Shown here: positions 1-6,251 of the stretch, piece by piece
Layout: the number at the start of each line of letters is the position of its first letter
Numbering within the stretch: the first letter of the stretch is position 1
Source: Hyphomicrobiales bacterium
GTDB lineage: Bacteria; Pseudomonadota; Alphaproteobacteria; Rhizobiales; HXMU1428-3
Assembly: GCA_021775385.1 (NCBI GenBank)
Contig: JAJFHW010000361.1
Span: 1-6,458, forward strand
Reading direction: 5' to 3'
Length of the DNA stretch: 6,458 bases
Position numbers and translations under genes: made by a program
Notes under the pieces: model-generated
The model's input: only the letters and a program-made list of their open reading frames with translations
Database searches by the model: none
What the model was told of the DNA's origin: nothing

Positions 1-1653
1 TTGACGCAAAAACTCTCAGAAATGCGCAAGAAAAACAAAGGGCTCATTCAGGAAATTGAGGAAGAGTTACGCACAAAACTAAAAGAGTCTGGGTTTAACG
101 CTGAAGTATCTCACCGTGAAAAACGCCCTTATTCAATTTGGCGTAAAATGGATCATAAACAAATTTCGCTAGAGCAATTATCAGACATTTACGGTTTTCG
201 GGTTATCGTAAAATCCGTTGATGAATGTTACCGTATAGTAGGCATGGCTCATACAACCTGGCGCGCAGTACCGGGACGGTTTAAAGATTACATCTCAAAT
301 CCAAAGCAAAATGATTATCGCTCAATCCATACATCAATTGTCGGACCAAGATACCAACGGGTCGAGTTGCAAATTCGCACGCGCGAAATGCATCGTGTTG
401 CTGAATATGGCATCGCAGCCCATGCACTTTATAAGGATGAAAGCTTAGCCCAAACCCCTCCTCTGACAAGCGAAAATAAAATGGCATCAAGTTCAGCCTA
501 TCAGTGGTTGCGCCGTTTAGTTGACCAGTTGCTTGAAGGAGATAACCCAGAAGAGTTTTTGGAACACACCCGCTTAGAACTTTTCCATGATCAGGTTTTT
601 TGTTTCACCCCGCGTGGGTCTCTTATCGCCCTGCCACGAGGCGCTTGTGCTGTCGACTTTGCCTACGCTGTTCACACAGATATCGGTAACAAATGTGTTG
701 GATCAAAAATAAATGGCCGAAATATGCCGCTGCGTACAATCCTGCGCAATGGTGATGAAGTCCAAATCCTGACCTCAGATGCACAAACCCCTCAGCCATC
801 CTGGGAGCGGTTTGTAATTACAGGTAAAGCAAGGTCGTCGATTAGAAGGGCAACCAAAGAAACAAGAAGAAACCAATATTATGAAATTGGAGAAATGGTT
901 CTAGCTCGTGCGTTTCAGCGCATAGAGAAAACCTTTGAAGTTAGTAAAATTGAAAGCTCACTTCATCGATTTCCTCACACCAATGCAAATGATGTAATCG
1001 TTGCTGTTGGGCGCGGCGAATTACCATCAAGTGATGTACTAAGCGCAGTTTACCCTGATATAACCCAAGAGGTTGTACAACGTCGTCACGCAGCAACAGA
1101 GGGGACAAAATTAACTCCTGAAGACGGGTGGTTCAATTTTGCAAAAGTTGTCGGATTAAAGTTCCGGCTAACTCCTAAGTCGTCTAAAAATCCAGATCCA
1201 TTGGAAAGTCTTCCCATCAGAGGACATCGAGACGGTTTTGCAGTAGATTATACCATTGGACATGCTTTGCCAGGAGACAGAATTGTCGGGATCGTTATGC
1301 CTGGCGAAGGGATAAATATCTATCCTATTCAATCGCCTCTATTAGAAGAGTTTGACGATGAGCTCGACCGCTGGGTCGATGTAACATGGGACATCGATGA
1401 AAATGATCAAACCCGATTTACAGCCCGGATTATGGTCTCAGCTGTCAATGAACCAGGGTGTTTGGCACAAATCGCACAACTAGTTGGTGACGCCAATGGC
1501 AATATTCATAATTTAAAAATGATCGTCAAAGGTGTGGATTACACAGAAATGCAAATAGATCTAGAGGTTTGGGATTTAAAACACTTAACTGAAATTATCG
1601 CCAGCTTAAAAGGATTATCAGTTCTGAGCAAGGTTGAGCGTATCCTCACCTAA
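1..1653 (+). CDS. rsh: Bifunctional-type RelA/SpoT (p)ppGpp synthetase/hydrolase (Rsh), 5'-truncated by the window edge
   Basis: This cytoplasmic stringent-response enzyme makes (p)ppGpp from ATP and GDP/GTP; full-length Rsh proteins also hydrolyse it. The visible 550 residues begin inside the protein. Codon 1 is TTG and probably an internal Leu, and the N-terminal HD hydrolase domain (about 190 residues of a family length near 740) lies off the left edge. The synthetase domain covers about 15-145, with RPYSIWRKM (42-50), SDIYGFRVIV with catalytic-type Asp62, RFKD (93-96, the RxKD form typical of bifunctional enzymes rather than the ExDD of RelA), NDYRSIHT (104-111) and VELQIRT with Glu122. 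A TGS domain follows at about 196-258 (FTPRG, VDFAYAVHTDIG), then a helical region, a zinc-finger-like stretch at about 412-445, and an ACT domain at about 472-548. The conserved Cys residues of the zinc-finger-like region are absent. The gene ends in TAA. The family call is very secure; hydrolase activity cannot be judged from this fragment. Confidence 0.96.
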   Translation: MTQKLSEMRKKNKGLIQEIEEELRTKLKESGFNAEVSHREKRPYSIWRKMDHKQISLEQLSDIYGFRVIVKSVDECYRIVGMAHTTWRAVPGRFKDYISNPKQNDYRSIHTSIVGPRYQRVELQIRTREMHRVAEYGIAAHALYKDESLAQTPPLTSENKMASSSAYQWLRRLVDQLLEGDNPEEFLEHTRLELFHDQVFCFTPRGSLIALPRGACAVDFAYAVHTDIGNKCVGSKINGRNMPLRTILRNGDEVQILTSDAQTPQPSWERFVITGKARSSIRRATKETRRNQYYEIGEMVLARAFQRIEKTFEVSKIESSLHRFPHTNANDVIVAVGRGELPSSDVLSAVYPDITQEVVQRRHAATEGTKLTPEDGWFNFAKVVGLKFRLTPKSSKNPDPLESLPIRGHRDGFAVDYTIGHALPGDRIVGIVMPGEGINIYPIQSPLLEEFDDELDRWVDVTWDIDENDQTRFTARIMVSAVNEPGCLAQIAQLVGDANGNIHNLKMIVKGVDYTEMQIDLEVWDLKHLTEIIASLKGLSVLSKVERILT

Positions 1654-1688
1654 TTTCTGATCTCATTAATCCAGTCACATGAATTTGA

Positions 1689-1718
1689 TTGTTAGTTTAA
1701 GACCTGCATGAGTAATAT
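1689..1718 (+). promoter_or_regulatory. Candidate sigma70-type promoter for the fatty acid hydroxylase gene
   Basis: In the 109-bp gap after rsh, TTGTTA (1689-1694) and TAATAT (1713-1718) are separated by 18 bp. This would place a transcript start near 1725, about 38 nt before the ATG at 1763. The match to the -35/-10 consensus is fair, but such matches are common in AT-rich gaps. I see no clear rho-independent terminator after rsh, so read-through from rsh is an equally possible source of expression. Confidence 0.35.
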
Positions 1719-1762
1719 TCTGTTATTCGAATGTAACTCTTAAGAATACGAGCTAGAAAAAA

Positions 1763-2563
1763 ATGGAAAATGAAGCAGTTTACCGGTTAAGTGTGTTCGC
1801 CGGGGTCTTTTTAGTGATGGCTCTTTTGGAATTACTCATCCCTAAAAGAGGGTTGACCGGAGCAAAGCTAAAACGCTGGATTACCAATGTTTCCTTTGGT
1901 GGAATAAATAGCTTCTTCATTCGCTTAATGGCTTTAAGTTCTGTTCCACTCGTTGCAATGGCCGTAGCTGAAATTGGAGCTTCACAAAATTTTGGGCTCT
2001 TTCGCTTTCTTGATTTACCTATTTGGGTAAGCATTATTCTAGCTTTATTCGTGCTTGATTTTGCGATCTATCTCCAACATTGGGCATCTCATAAATTTCC
2101 GATGCTTTGGCGCATCCATAGGGTCCACCATTCAGATATAGATATTGACGTCACAACCGCCATCCGCTTTCACCCAATAGAAATCGCATTATCAATGATC
2201 TACAAGTGTGCGATTGTTTATCTATTAGGAATAAATAGTTTTGCGGTTTTACTTTTTGAAATTATTTTAAATGGCTGTGCGATGTTCAATCATTCAAATA
2301 TTGCTTTGCCAGGCTGGCTGGATCGTTTAATAAGGCCAGTGTTCGTAACCCCTGACATGCACCGCGTTCATCATTCAGTTATCCGTAACGAAACTGATAG
2401 CAACTACGGGTTTAATCTTGCTATTTGGGATAGGATGTTTGGTACTTATATCGAACAGCCGAAAGAGGGGCATGATAAAATGGAAATCGGTCTACCAGAT
2501 TATTTGCACACTAATAAACCAACAAAATTAGCCTGGAGCTTCCTGCTCCCATTTCGTAAATAA
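1763..2563 (+). CDS. Membrane-bound fatty acid hydroxylase / sterol desaturase family protein
   Basis: This 266-residue integral membrane protein belongs to the di-iron fatty acid hydroxylase superfamily, whose members hydroxylate or desaturate lipid substrates using O2. The histidine clusters that bind the two irons are all visible: HWASH (106-110), HRIHRVHHSD-type (H119, H122, H123), RFHP (H137), FNHSN (H177) and MHRVHHS (H200, H203, H204), followed by the family-typical NYGFNLAIWDRMFGTY (214-229). Hydrophobic segments lie at about 10-27, 53-70, 87-105 and 141-172. The substrate is not readable from the sequence. Family members act on sterols, fatty acids, alkylglycerol ethers, carotenoids or ornithine lipids (the OlsE type in rhizobia). 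The ATG at 1763 has only weak Shine-Dalgarno support (GAG 10 nt upstream). The gene follows rsh on the same strand, with no functional link evident. Its last nine codons are the first copy of a tandem repeat that continues past the stop, so the C-terminus is set by one base (see findings). Confidence 0.9.
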   Translation: MENEAVYRLSVFAGVFLVMALLELLIPKRGLTGAKLKRWITNVSFGGINSFFIRLMALSSVPLVAMAVAEIGASQNFGLFRFLDLPIWVSIILALFVLDFAIYLQHWASHKFPMLWRIHRVHHSDIDIDVTTAIRFHPIEIALSMIYKCAIVYLLGINSFAVLLFEIILNGCAMFNHSNIALPGWLDRLIRPVFVTPDMHRVHHSVIRNETDSNYGFNLAIWDRMFGTYIEQPKEGHDKMEIGLPDYLHTNKPTKLAWSFLLPFRK

Positions 2564-2674
2564 GTGCTTCCTGCTCCTATTTCGGAATAAGTGCTTCTTG
2601 CTCCTATTTCGGAATAAGTGCTTCTTGCTCCCCTTCAGAAAGTAAGAGCTTCTTGGCCCCCTTGCAAAAAGCGG
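2537..2674. repeat. Five-copy 27/28-bp tandem repeat spanning the 3' end of the hydroxylase gene and the convergent intergenic gap
   Basis: Direct repeats with core GCTTCYTGCTCC begin at 2537, 2565, 2592, 2619 and 2647, giving spacings of 28, 27, 27 and 28 bp. Copies 2 and 3 are identical except for one C/T. Copy 4 diverges in its second half (CCCCTTCAGAAAG in place of CCTATTTCGGAA). Copy 5 is the most degenerate. Copy 1 is coding and supplies the last codons of the hydroxylase gene (SFLLPFRK). Copies 2-4 are open in the +1 frame relative to that gene and encode two NKCFLLLFR units and then NKCFLLPFRK before a TAA at 2643-2645. The pattern indicates slippage or unequal-recombination expansion of the gene's 3' end. 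There are no unique spacers of CRISPR type and no transposase. Copy 1 also contains the small inverted repeat GGAGC-TTCCT-GCTCC (2535-2549), whose pairing is lost in the later copies. Confidence 0.93.
2648..2672 (-). terminator. Stem-loop just after the binding-protein gene, possible weak terminator
   Basis: GCTTCTTG (2648-2655) and CAAAAAGC (2665-2672) can pair over 8 bp with one C-A mismatch, leaving a 9-nt loop. In minus-strand RNA the stem begins 8 nt after the solute-binding-protein stop at 2681. There is no long U-run after it, so termination efficiency is doubtful. It lies within the last, most diverged copy of the tandem repeat. Confidence 0.3.
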
Positions 2675-2680
2675 CAGCCC

Positions 2681-3514
2681 CTAATAGATGTTGATCGGGA
2701 AATATCGAAGCATTAACTCTTCAAATGTACCGGTTTTTCTAATTTTATTAATGGCATCATTTAATTCGATGCGTAGTCTCATATCTCCCTTGTTAATGGC
2801 AATAGAGAGCCCTTCACCAAAATATTTTGCATCCCAGTAAGCATCACCGTGAAACTTGCAGCATTGCTTTGAAAGAGAACCGTTGAGCCAAAACATAATT
2901 TGAATGGCATCACCAAATAGATAATCAATTTCTCCATTCTGCAAAGCATTATTTGCCTGTGATTGGGTGCGAAATTGTTTGATTTTGGCCGACTTGAAAA
3001 AACGCTTAATATAGGCTTCATGGGAAGTTTTTCCAACAACGCCAATCTGTTTTCCACCTAAGCGGTCAGGGTTTGGTGCCGGTTGAGGGCGAGATTTTAA
3101 AATTGCAAAACGACCAGGCATACGCATGTAGCTATTTGTAAAATCCAGATTTTTAATATTGGCTTTGTTTATAGCAAGACCTGCGATTATGGCATCAAAA
3201 TCTCCACCCTTAAAGGCTTGAGAGATGTTCTGCCAGGAGCGAACTTGTATTTCGCACCGTACAGTCATTTCGCGGCAAATTGCATTGGCTAAATCAATAT
3301 GAAATCCTGAAAGGTTACCTTCTTCATCATAATAATTAAAAGGGGGATAATCATCAGCTGTGATAAATCGCAGAAACGTTCTCTCTTTTTGCACAGGAGG
3401 TTCGAGAGGTTTTTTCTCTTGGGCAGTGGTCGCGGCCGAAAAAAACAATCCGTTCATTAGCAAAAAACAAGCTAAGAAAAGTGAAAACAACAATCGGGAT
3501 TTTAAAAAGATCAT
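2681..3514 (-). CDS. Secreted family-3 solute-binding protein (ABC transporter type), ligand unknown
   Basis: This periplasmic binding protein of the SBP_bac_3 (PF00497-like) family has 277 residues from the preferred ATG at 3514. A signal peptide is clear: basic start (K5, R7), hydrophobic core about 8-26, and a likely type I cleavage after SAATTAQ (about residue 32). The mature domain starts with FITADDYPPFNYYDEEGNL, then GFHIDLANAI (71-80), FDAIIAGLAI (106-115), LDFTNSYM (123-130), GKQIGVVGKTSHEAY (154-168), the hinge-side GEIDYLFGDA (194-203) and YFGEGLSIAINKGD (231-244), all typical of the fold. The arginine usually found in a TPER-like motif before the DF is absent (NKANIKNLDF). An upstream TTG at 3532 would add six residues and overlap the preceding gene by 14 nt. 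I prefer the ATG because it lies 4 nt after that gene's stop with GAGG at 3530-3527, while the TTG has no Shine-Dalgarno. No permease or ATPase gene is adjacent, so it may serve a distant transporter or a sensor. Confidence 0.88.
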   Translation of the reverse strand: MIFLKSRLLFSLFLACFLLMNGLFFSAATTAQEKKPLEPPVQKERTFLRFITADDYPPFNYYDEEGNLSGFHIDLANAICREMTVRCEIQVRSWQNISQAFKGGDFDAIIAGLAINKANIKNLDFTNSYMRMPGRFAILKSRPQPAPNPDRLGGKQIGVVGKTSHEAYIKRFFKSAKIKQFRTQSQANNALQNGEIDYLFGDAIQIMFWLNGSLSKQCCKFHGDAYWDAKYFGEGLSIAINKGDMRLRIELNDAINKIRKTGTFEELMLRYFPINIY

Positions 3515-3518
3515 GAGA

Positions 3519-4364
3519 TTATTCTGCCTCAATATTGCTTGATGATGAATTCTCAGAAGATGAATTTAGGTGTGACAAATCTTTATAGAGCGGGGTAGTT
3601 CCGCTTAAAGGGTTGTTCGGGTCCCACTTAATATTTACGGTTTGAAACTGACAAGTGAGAGCATCAACAAGAAGAAGCCTGCCAACAAGGCCTTCTCCAA
3701 TACCTGTGATTTCTTTAATAGTTTCAGTAGCTTGTAATGTTCCGACGATACCTGCAATCGCTCCTAATACCCCAATCTCAGAACATGAGGCAACTGTGCC
3801 AGGAGGTGGGGCTTTCGGAAAAATGCAGCGATAATTTGGGCAAGGCTCACCTTGCTCATTTTTCTCAGCCGCTCGAAAAGTGGTGACATGCCCATCAAAG
3901 GGGCCAATAGCTGCAAAGACAAGAGGTTTTTTTGCAAAAAAGCAGGCATCATTTACCAAGTAGCGCGTCTCAAAATTATCAGATCCATCCGCTACGATGT
4001 CATAGGCACTAATAATATCAAGTGCGTTGTCAGTTGTGAGCCGACAATTATGCTGCTCAACTTTTACATGCGGGTTTATGTGAGAAATTCGCTCAGCTGC
4101 ACTCGTCGTTTTTGCCATATGAACATTTTCAGTGTCATGGACAATTTGGCGCTGCAAATTGGAAAGGCTGACAATATCATCATCAATAATACCAATGGTA
4201 CCAACGCCAGCTGCCGCTAAATAAAGCAATAAAGGAGAGCCAAGCCCACCCGCACCTATGACGAGAACACGGGCGGATTTTAATTTTTGTTGCCCCTGAA
4301 TGCCCAGTTCTTTGAGAATTATATGGCGTTTATAACGCTCTATTTCTTCACTACTAAGTGTCAT
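3519..4364 (-). CDS. ThiF/MoeB/HesA-family E1-like adenylyltransferase
   Basis: These cytoplasmic enzymes adenylate the C-terminal Gly-Gly of a small ubiquitin-like sulfur carrier (MoaD or ThiS), a step in molybdopterin or thiamine synthesis. The 281 residues show the N-terminal RYKRHIIL (10-17), the nucleotide-binding GAGGLGSP (37-44), DDDIVSLSNLQRQ (61-73) with the conserved Asn69 and Arg72/Gln73, Lys85, INPH (96-99), the DGSDNFETRYLVND motif (126-139) with Asp129, and VASCSEIGVLG (191-201) with a Cys194 at the conserved position. The zinc site looks incomplete: C175-PNYR-C180 replaces CxxC, and the later CPLCG-type pair reads NPLSG (251-255). The tail (268-281) is Ser-rich and acidic. The adjacent cysK upstream and binding-protein gene downstream suggest one operon. 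No partner sulfur-carrier gene is in the window, so I cannot choose between MoeB and ThiF roles. The ATG at 4364 has weak GAG Shine-Dalgarno support 7 nt upstream. Confidence 0.92.
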   Translation of the reverse strand: MTLSSEEIERYKRHIILKELGIQGQQKLKSARVLVIGAGGLGSPLLLYLAAAGVGTIGIIDDDIVSLSNLQRQIVHDTENVHMAKTTSAAERISHINPHVKVEQHNCRLTTDNALDIISAYDIVADGSDNFETRYLVNDACFFAKKPLVFAAIGPFDGHVTTFRAAEKNEQGEPCPNYRCIFPKAPPPGTVASCSEIGVLGAIAGIVGTLQATETIKEITGIGEGLVGRLLLVDALTCQFQTVNIKWDPNNPLSGTTPLYKDLSHLNSSSENSSSSNIEAE

Positions 4365-4419
4365 AATCTAACTCGTGCTATCAAAAAATACCCAAATGCC
4401 TCGAAGCCCAATAGAAGAC

Positions 4420-5445
4420 TTAAATTGTTACGTGCCCTTTATCATCTTGGTTTGGCTCGCTTGCGTCTTCAAATAACATGGTAGACATATAGCGTTCAGC
4501 AAAAGAGGGGGCAAAGGTCACAACTGTTTTGCCATCAAGTTGATTGTCCTGAATGTATTTGATTGAGGCCATTAAATTAGCGCCAGTAGATATGCCTCCA
4601 GGTATTCCTTCAATACGTGCAAGCAAACGGGCCGTTGAAAAGCTGTCTTCATTGCTGACTGCTAAAACCTCATCAATCAAAGATTTATTCAGAATTGAAG
4701 GAACGAACCCAGCACCAATGCCCTGAATTTTATGCGGTCCAGGATCGCCGCCAGAAAGAACGGGGCTGTCAGTTGGCTCAACAGCAATGATTTTAGTTTT
4801 TGGTTTTTTCATCTTCCAAACAGTCGCACAGCCCGTAATTGTCCCACCCGTTCCAACACCAGAGACAATGGCATCAACATTACCATTGGTGTCATTCCAA
4901 ATTTCTACAGCTGTCGTTGCTATATGTACTGCCGGGTTAGCCGGAGACGAAAATTGCGAGGGCATCACTGAATCAGGGTTTTGAGCCATGATTTCAGCTG
5001 ATTTTTCTAGCGCACCCTTCATGCCTTTTTCAGCCGGTGTTAAAACAAGTTCAGCTCCCAAATGGGTAAGCATCTTGCGTCTCTCAATTGACATAGATTC
5101 TGGCATAATCAATATCAGTCGCAACCCCCGTGCTGCTGCAATAAAGGCAAGGCCAATTCCAGTATTCCCACTTGTTGGTTCAATCAAAACTGTATTTTCG
5201 CCAATTGTACCTTCTTCCATAAGCGCATCAATCATGGAGAGGCCAATCCGGTCTTTCACACTTGCAAGCGGATTAAAGAATTCCAGCTTCATCAAAATAT
5301 CTGATTTTAGTTCAAAATGCTCTTTAATCTTACTCAAACGTACAAGAGGAGTATGACCAATGGTCTCAGTAATATCATTATAGACACGCCCACGTCCCAT
5401 TTGCGAGATGGTCAATGGGGGGATAAAAGCTTGATTATCGCTCAT
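4420..5445 (-). CDS. cysK: Cysteine synthase A (O-acetylserine sulfhydrylase), PLP-dependent
   Basis: This cytoplasmic enzyme makes L-cysteine from O-acetyl-L-serine and sulfide. The 341 residues show ITETIGHTPLVRL (25-37), NPLASVKDRIG with PLP-binding Lys64, the substrate loop PTSGNTGIGLA (90-100) with Asn94, MPESMSIERR (114-123), the PLP-phosphate loop GVGTGGT (196-202), HKIQGIGAGFVP (238-249) and GGISTGAN (283-290). The last motif is GISTGA rather than the commoner GISSGA, and the C-terminal motif is PSFAERYMST rather than the enterobacterial PDSGERYLST. I believe that variant is usual in rhizobia. An N-terminal extension of about 18 residues precedes the region where most CysK proteins start. 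I keep the ATG at 5445 because AAAGG lies 6 nt upstream, whereas Met16 (5400) has no Shine-Dalgarno. The gap to the ThiF-like gene is 55 bp. A cystathionine beta-synthase-like or CysM role is less likely given the HKIQGIGAGF motif. Confidence 0.94.
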   Translation of the reverse strand: MSDNQAFIPPLTISQMGRGRVYNDITETIGHTPLVRLSKIKEHFELKSDILMKLEFFNPLASVKDRIGLSMIDALMEEGTIGENTVLIEPTSGNTGIGLAFIAAARGLRLILIMPESMSIERRKMLTHLGAELVLTPAEKGMKGALEKSAEIMAQNPDSVMPSQFSSPANPAVHIATTAVEIWNDTNGNVDAIVSGVGTGGTITGCATVWKMKKPKTKIIAVEPTDSPVLSGGDPGPHKIQGIGAGFVPSILNKSLIDEVLAVSNEDSFSTARLLARIEGIPGGISTGANLMASIKYIQDNQLDGKTVVTFAPSFAERYMSTMLFEDASEPNQDDKGHVTI

Positions 5446-5469
5446 TTTGAACCTTTATATATGCTGTTA

Positions 5470-5498
5470 CATAAAATTTATTTTCAGTCTATTGACAA
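5470..5498 (-). promoter_or_regulatory. Weak candidate promoter for cysK
   Basis: On the minus strand TTGTCA (5498-5493) is followed after 17 nt by TTTATG (5475-5470). The -35 is close to consensus and the -10 is poor; TATGTA two bases further on is an alternative with 19-nt spacing. A start near 5463 would give a short leader containing the AAAGG ribosome site. The 224-bp gap upstream of cysK supports an independent promoter somewhere here, but this placement is uncertain. Confidence 0.25.
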
Positions 5499-5614
5499 GT
5501 TCAGGAAGAATAAAGAGCTGATTTCAGTGAAGGGAGAGTTTGTCACAAAATCAATCCGGAAAGGGTAGAGGACAAATCTCTGAAAAAATTGAATTGCATA
5601 ATGAAGTCAATTGA

Positions 5615-5648
5615 TTAGAAAGTTTTTGCTGGAGCTTAAACCTTCTAA
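5615..5648 (-). terminator. Long stem-loop between dut and cysK, terminator-like or RNA-processing element
   Basis: TTAGAAAGTTT (5615-5625) and AAACCTTCTAA (5638-5648) form an 11-bp stem with one mismatch on the + strand, which is a G-U wobble in minus-strand RNA. An inner GC/GC pair encloses a TGGA-type loop. It begins 21 nt after the dut stop in the direction of dut transcription. A second, smaller stem (AAGTTC 5653-5658 with GGACTT 5662-5667) lies between it and dut. Neither is followed by a clear U-tract, so calling it a terminator is tentative; 3'-end stabilisation of the coaBC-dut transcript is as likely. Confidence 0.4.
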
Positions 5649-5669
5649 TAATAAGTTCAATGGACTTTT

Positions 5670-6146
5670 CTAACTTCCTGTTGAACCAAAACCCTTAGCC
5701 CCCCGCTTAGTAAGAGACAGTTGATCTACTTTCGTAATTTTCACCTGTGTAACCGGGGCAATCACCATTTGAGCAATCCGGTCACCGGGGTTAATTTCAA
5801 CAGGGTGCTCTGAGAGGTTAATCAAAATAACTTTAATTTCCCCTCTATAATCACAATCAATAGTTCCCGGGCTATTTAAAACTGTAACGCCAGACTTAAG
5901 AGCCAAACCAGAACGAGGGCGGACTTGGGCTTCAAAATTTTGCGGAAGTTCAATTGCAAATCCAGTTGGAATAAGACTGCGCTGCATTGGGCCTAAAATA
6001 ACAGGCGTCCCTTCAGGAAGAGCCGCTCTTAAATCCATACCAGCAGCTCCAACCGTTTCATATGAAGGAAGGTCCAGTCCCTCTCCATGCGGCAATGGGG
6101 AAAGCAAAATCTCAACTTGGTGAATAGGCGTTTTGTGGTCAGTCAT
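5670..6146 (-). CDS. dut: Deoxyuridine 5'-triphosphate nucleotidohydrolase (dUTPase)
   Basis: This homotrimeric cytoplasmic enzyme hydrolyses dUTP to dUMP and pyrophosphate, keeping uracil out of DNA and supplying dUMP for dTMP synthesis. All five motifs are present in 158 residues: motif 1 AAGMDLRA (34-41), motif 2 [11 protein letters not shown] (76-86), motif 3 [16 protein letters not shown] (89-104) with the expected catalytic Asp97, motif 4 GDRIAQMVI (121-129) and the flexible C-terminal motif 5 [11 protein letters not shown] (148-158), which has Lys where a second Gly is common. The length is normal for the trimeric family (about 150). It lies 105 bp downstream of coaBC on the same strand, the order seen in many bacteria. 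The ATG at 6146 has only a distant GAG upstream, and no in-frame alternative is better. It is transcribed towards cysK, across a 224-bp gap that holds a stem-loop. Confidence 0.97.
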   Translation of the reverse strand: MTDHKTPIHQVEILLSPLPHGEGLDLPSYETVGAAGMDLRAALPEGTPVILGPMQRSLIPTGFAIELPQNFEAQVRPRSGLALKSGVTVLNSPGTIDCDYRGEIKVILINLSEHPVEINPGDRIAQMVIAPVTQVKITKVDQLSLTKRGAKGFGSTGS

Positions 6147-6251
6147 AAAGCTTGTGTCTCGTAAATAAATAAAATGAACTTTAAGAGGATATGTAGCACG
6201 AGAATGAGTGAGTTTTAATTGTTAATTAGAGCGTGTTAGCTCAAATAGAGT

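Noticed and set aside
2561..2674. CRISPR-like array between the convergent genes
   Set aside because: The repeats abut each other with no unique spacers, and they derive from the coding end of the adjacent gene. They are simple tandem copies.
3455..3475. Possible lipoprotein signal (FLAC) in the binding protein
   Set aside because: The Cys lies in the middle of the hydrophobic core with Phe at -3. The better cleavage site is the Ala-rich SAATTAQ further on, so a type I signal is preferred.
3515..3532. Alternative TTG start at 3532 for the solute-binding protein
   Set aside because: It has no Shine-Dalgarno sequence and would put six polar residues ahead of the signal peptide. The ATG at 3514 directly follows the upstream stop and has GAGG at a usable distance.
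3852..4220. 122-codon open frame on the + strand, antisense to the ThiF-like gene
   Set aside because: It lies opposite a well-conserved gene, and its translation resembles no family and has erratic composition. It is a shadow frame.
4365..4419. Terminator or promoter between cysK and the ThiF-like gene
   Set aside because: A T-run (TATTTTTTG) is present on the minus strand, but no stable stem precedes it and no convincing -35/-10 pair is seen. The 55-bp gap is compatible with one operon.
4988..5356. 122-codon open frame on the + strand, antisense to cysK
   Set aside because: It is the complement of conserved CysK codons with no domain resemblance or ribosome site of its own. It is a shadow frame.
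5539..5549. Palindrome TTTGTCACAAA as an FNR/CRP-type operator
   Set aside because: The arms are only 5 bp and do not match the spaced TTGAT-N4-ATCAA or TGTGA-N6-TCACA consensus. One occurrence in AT-rich DNA is not enough.
5317..5568. 83-codon open frame on the + strand running from within cysK into the dut-cysK gap
   Set aside because: Its first part is antisense to cysK, the remainder is low-information AT-rich sequence, and there is no recognisable motif or Shine-Dalgarno.
6229..6242. GAGC-N6-GCTC inverted repeat after coaBC as a terminator
   Set aside because: A 4-bp stem without a following U-tract is too weak, and such repeats are expected by chance.
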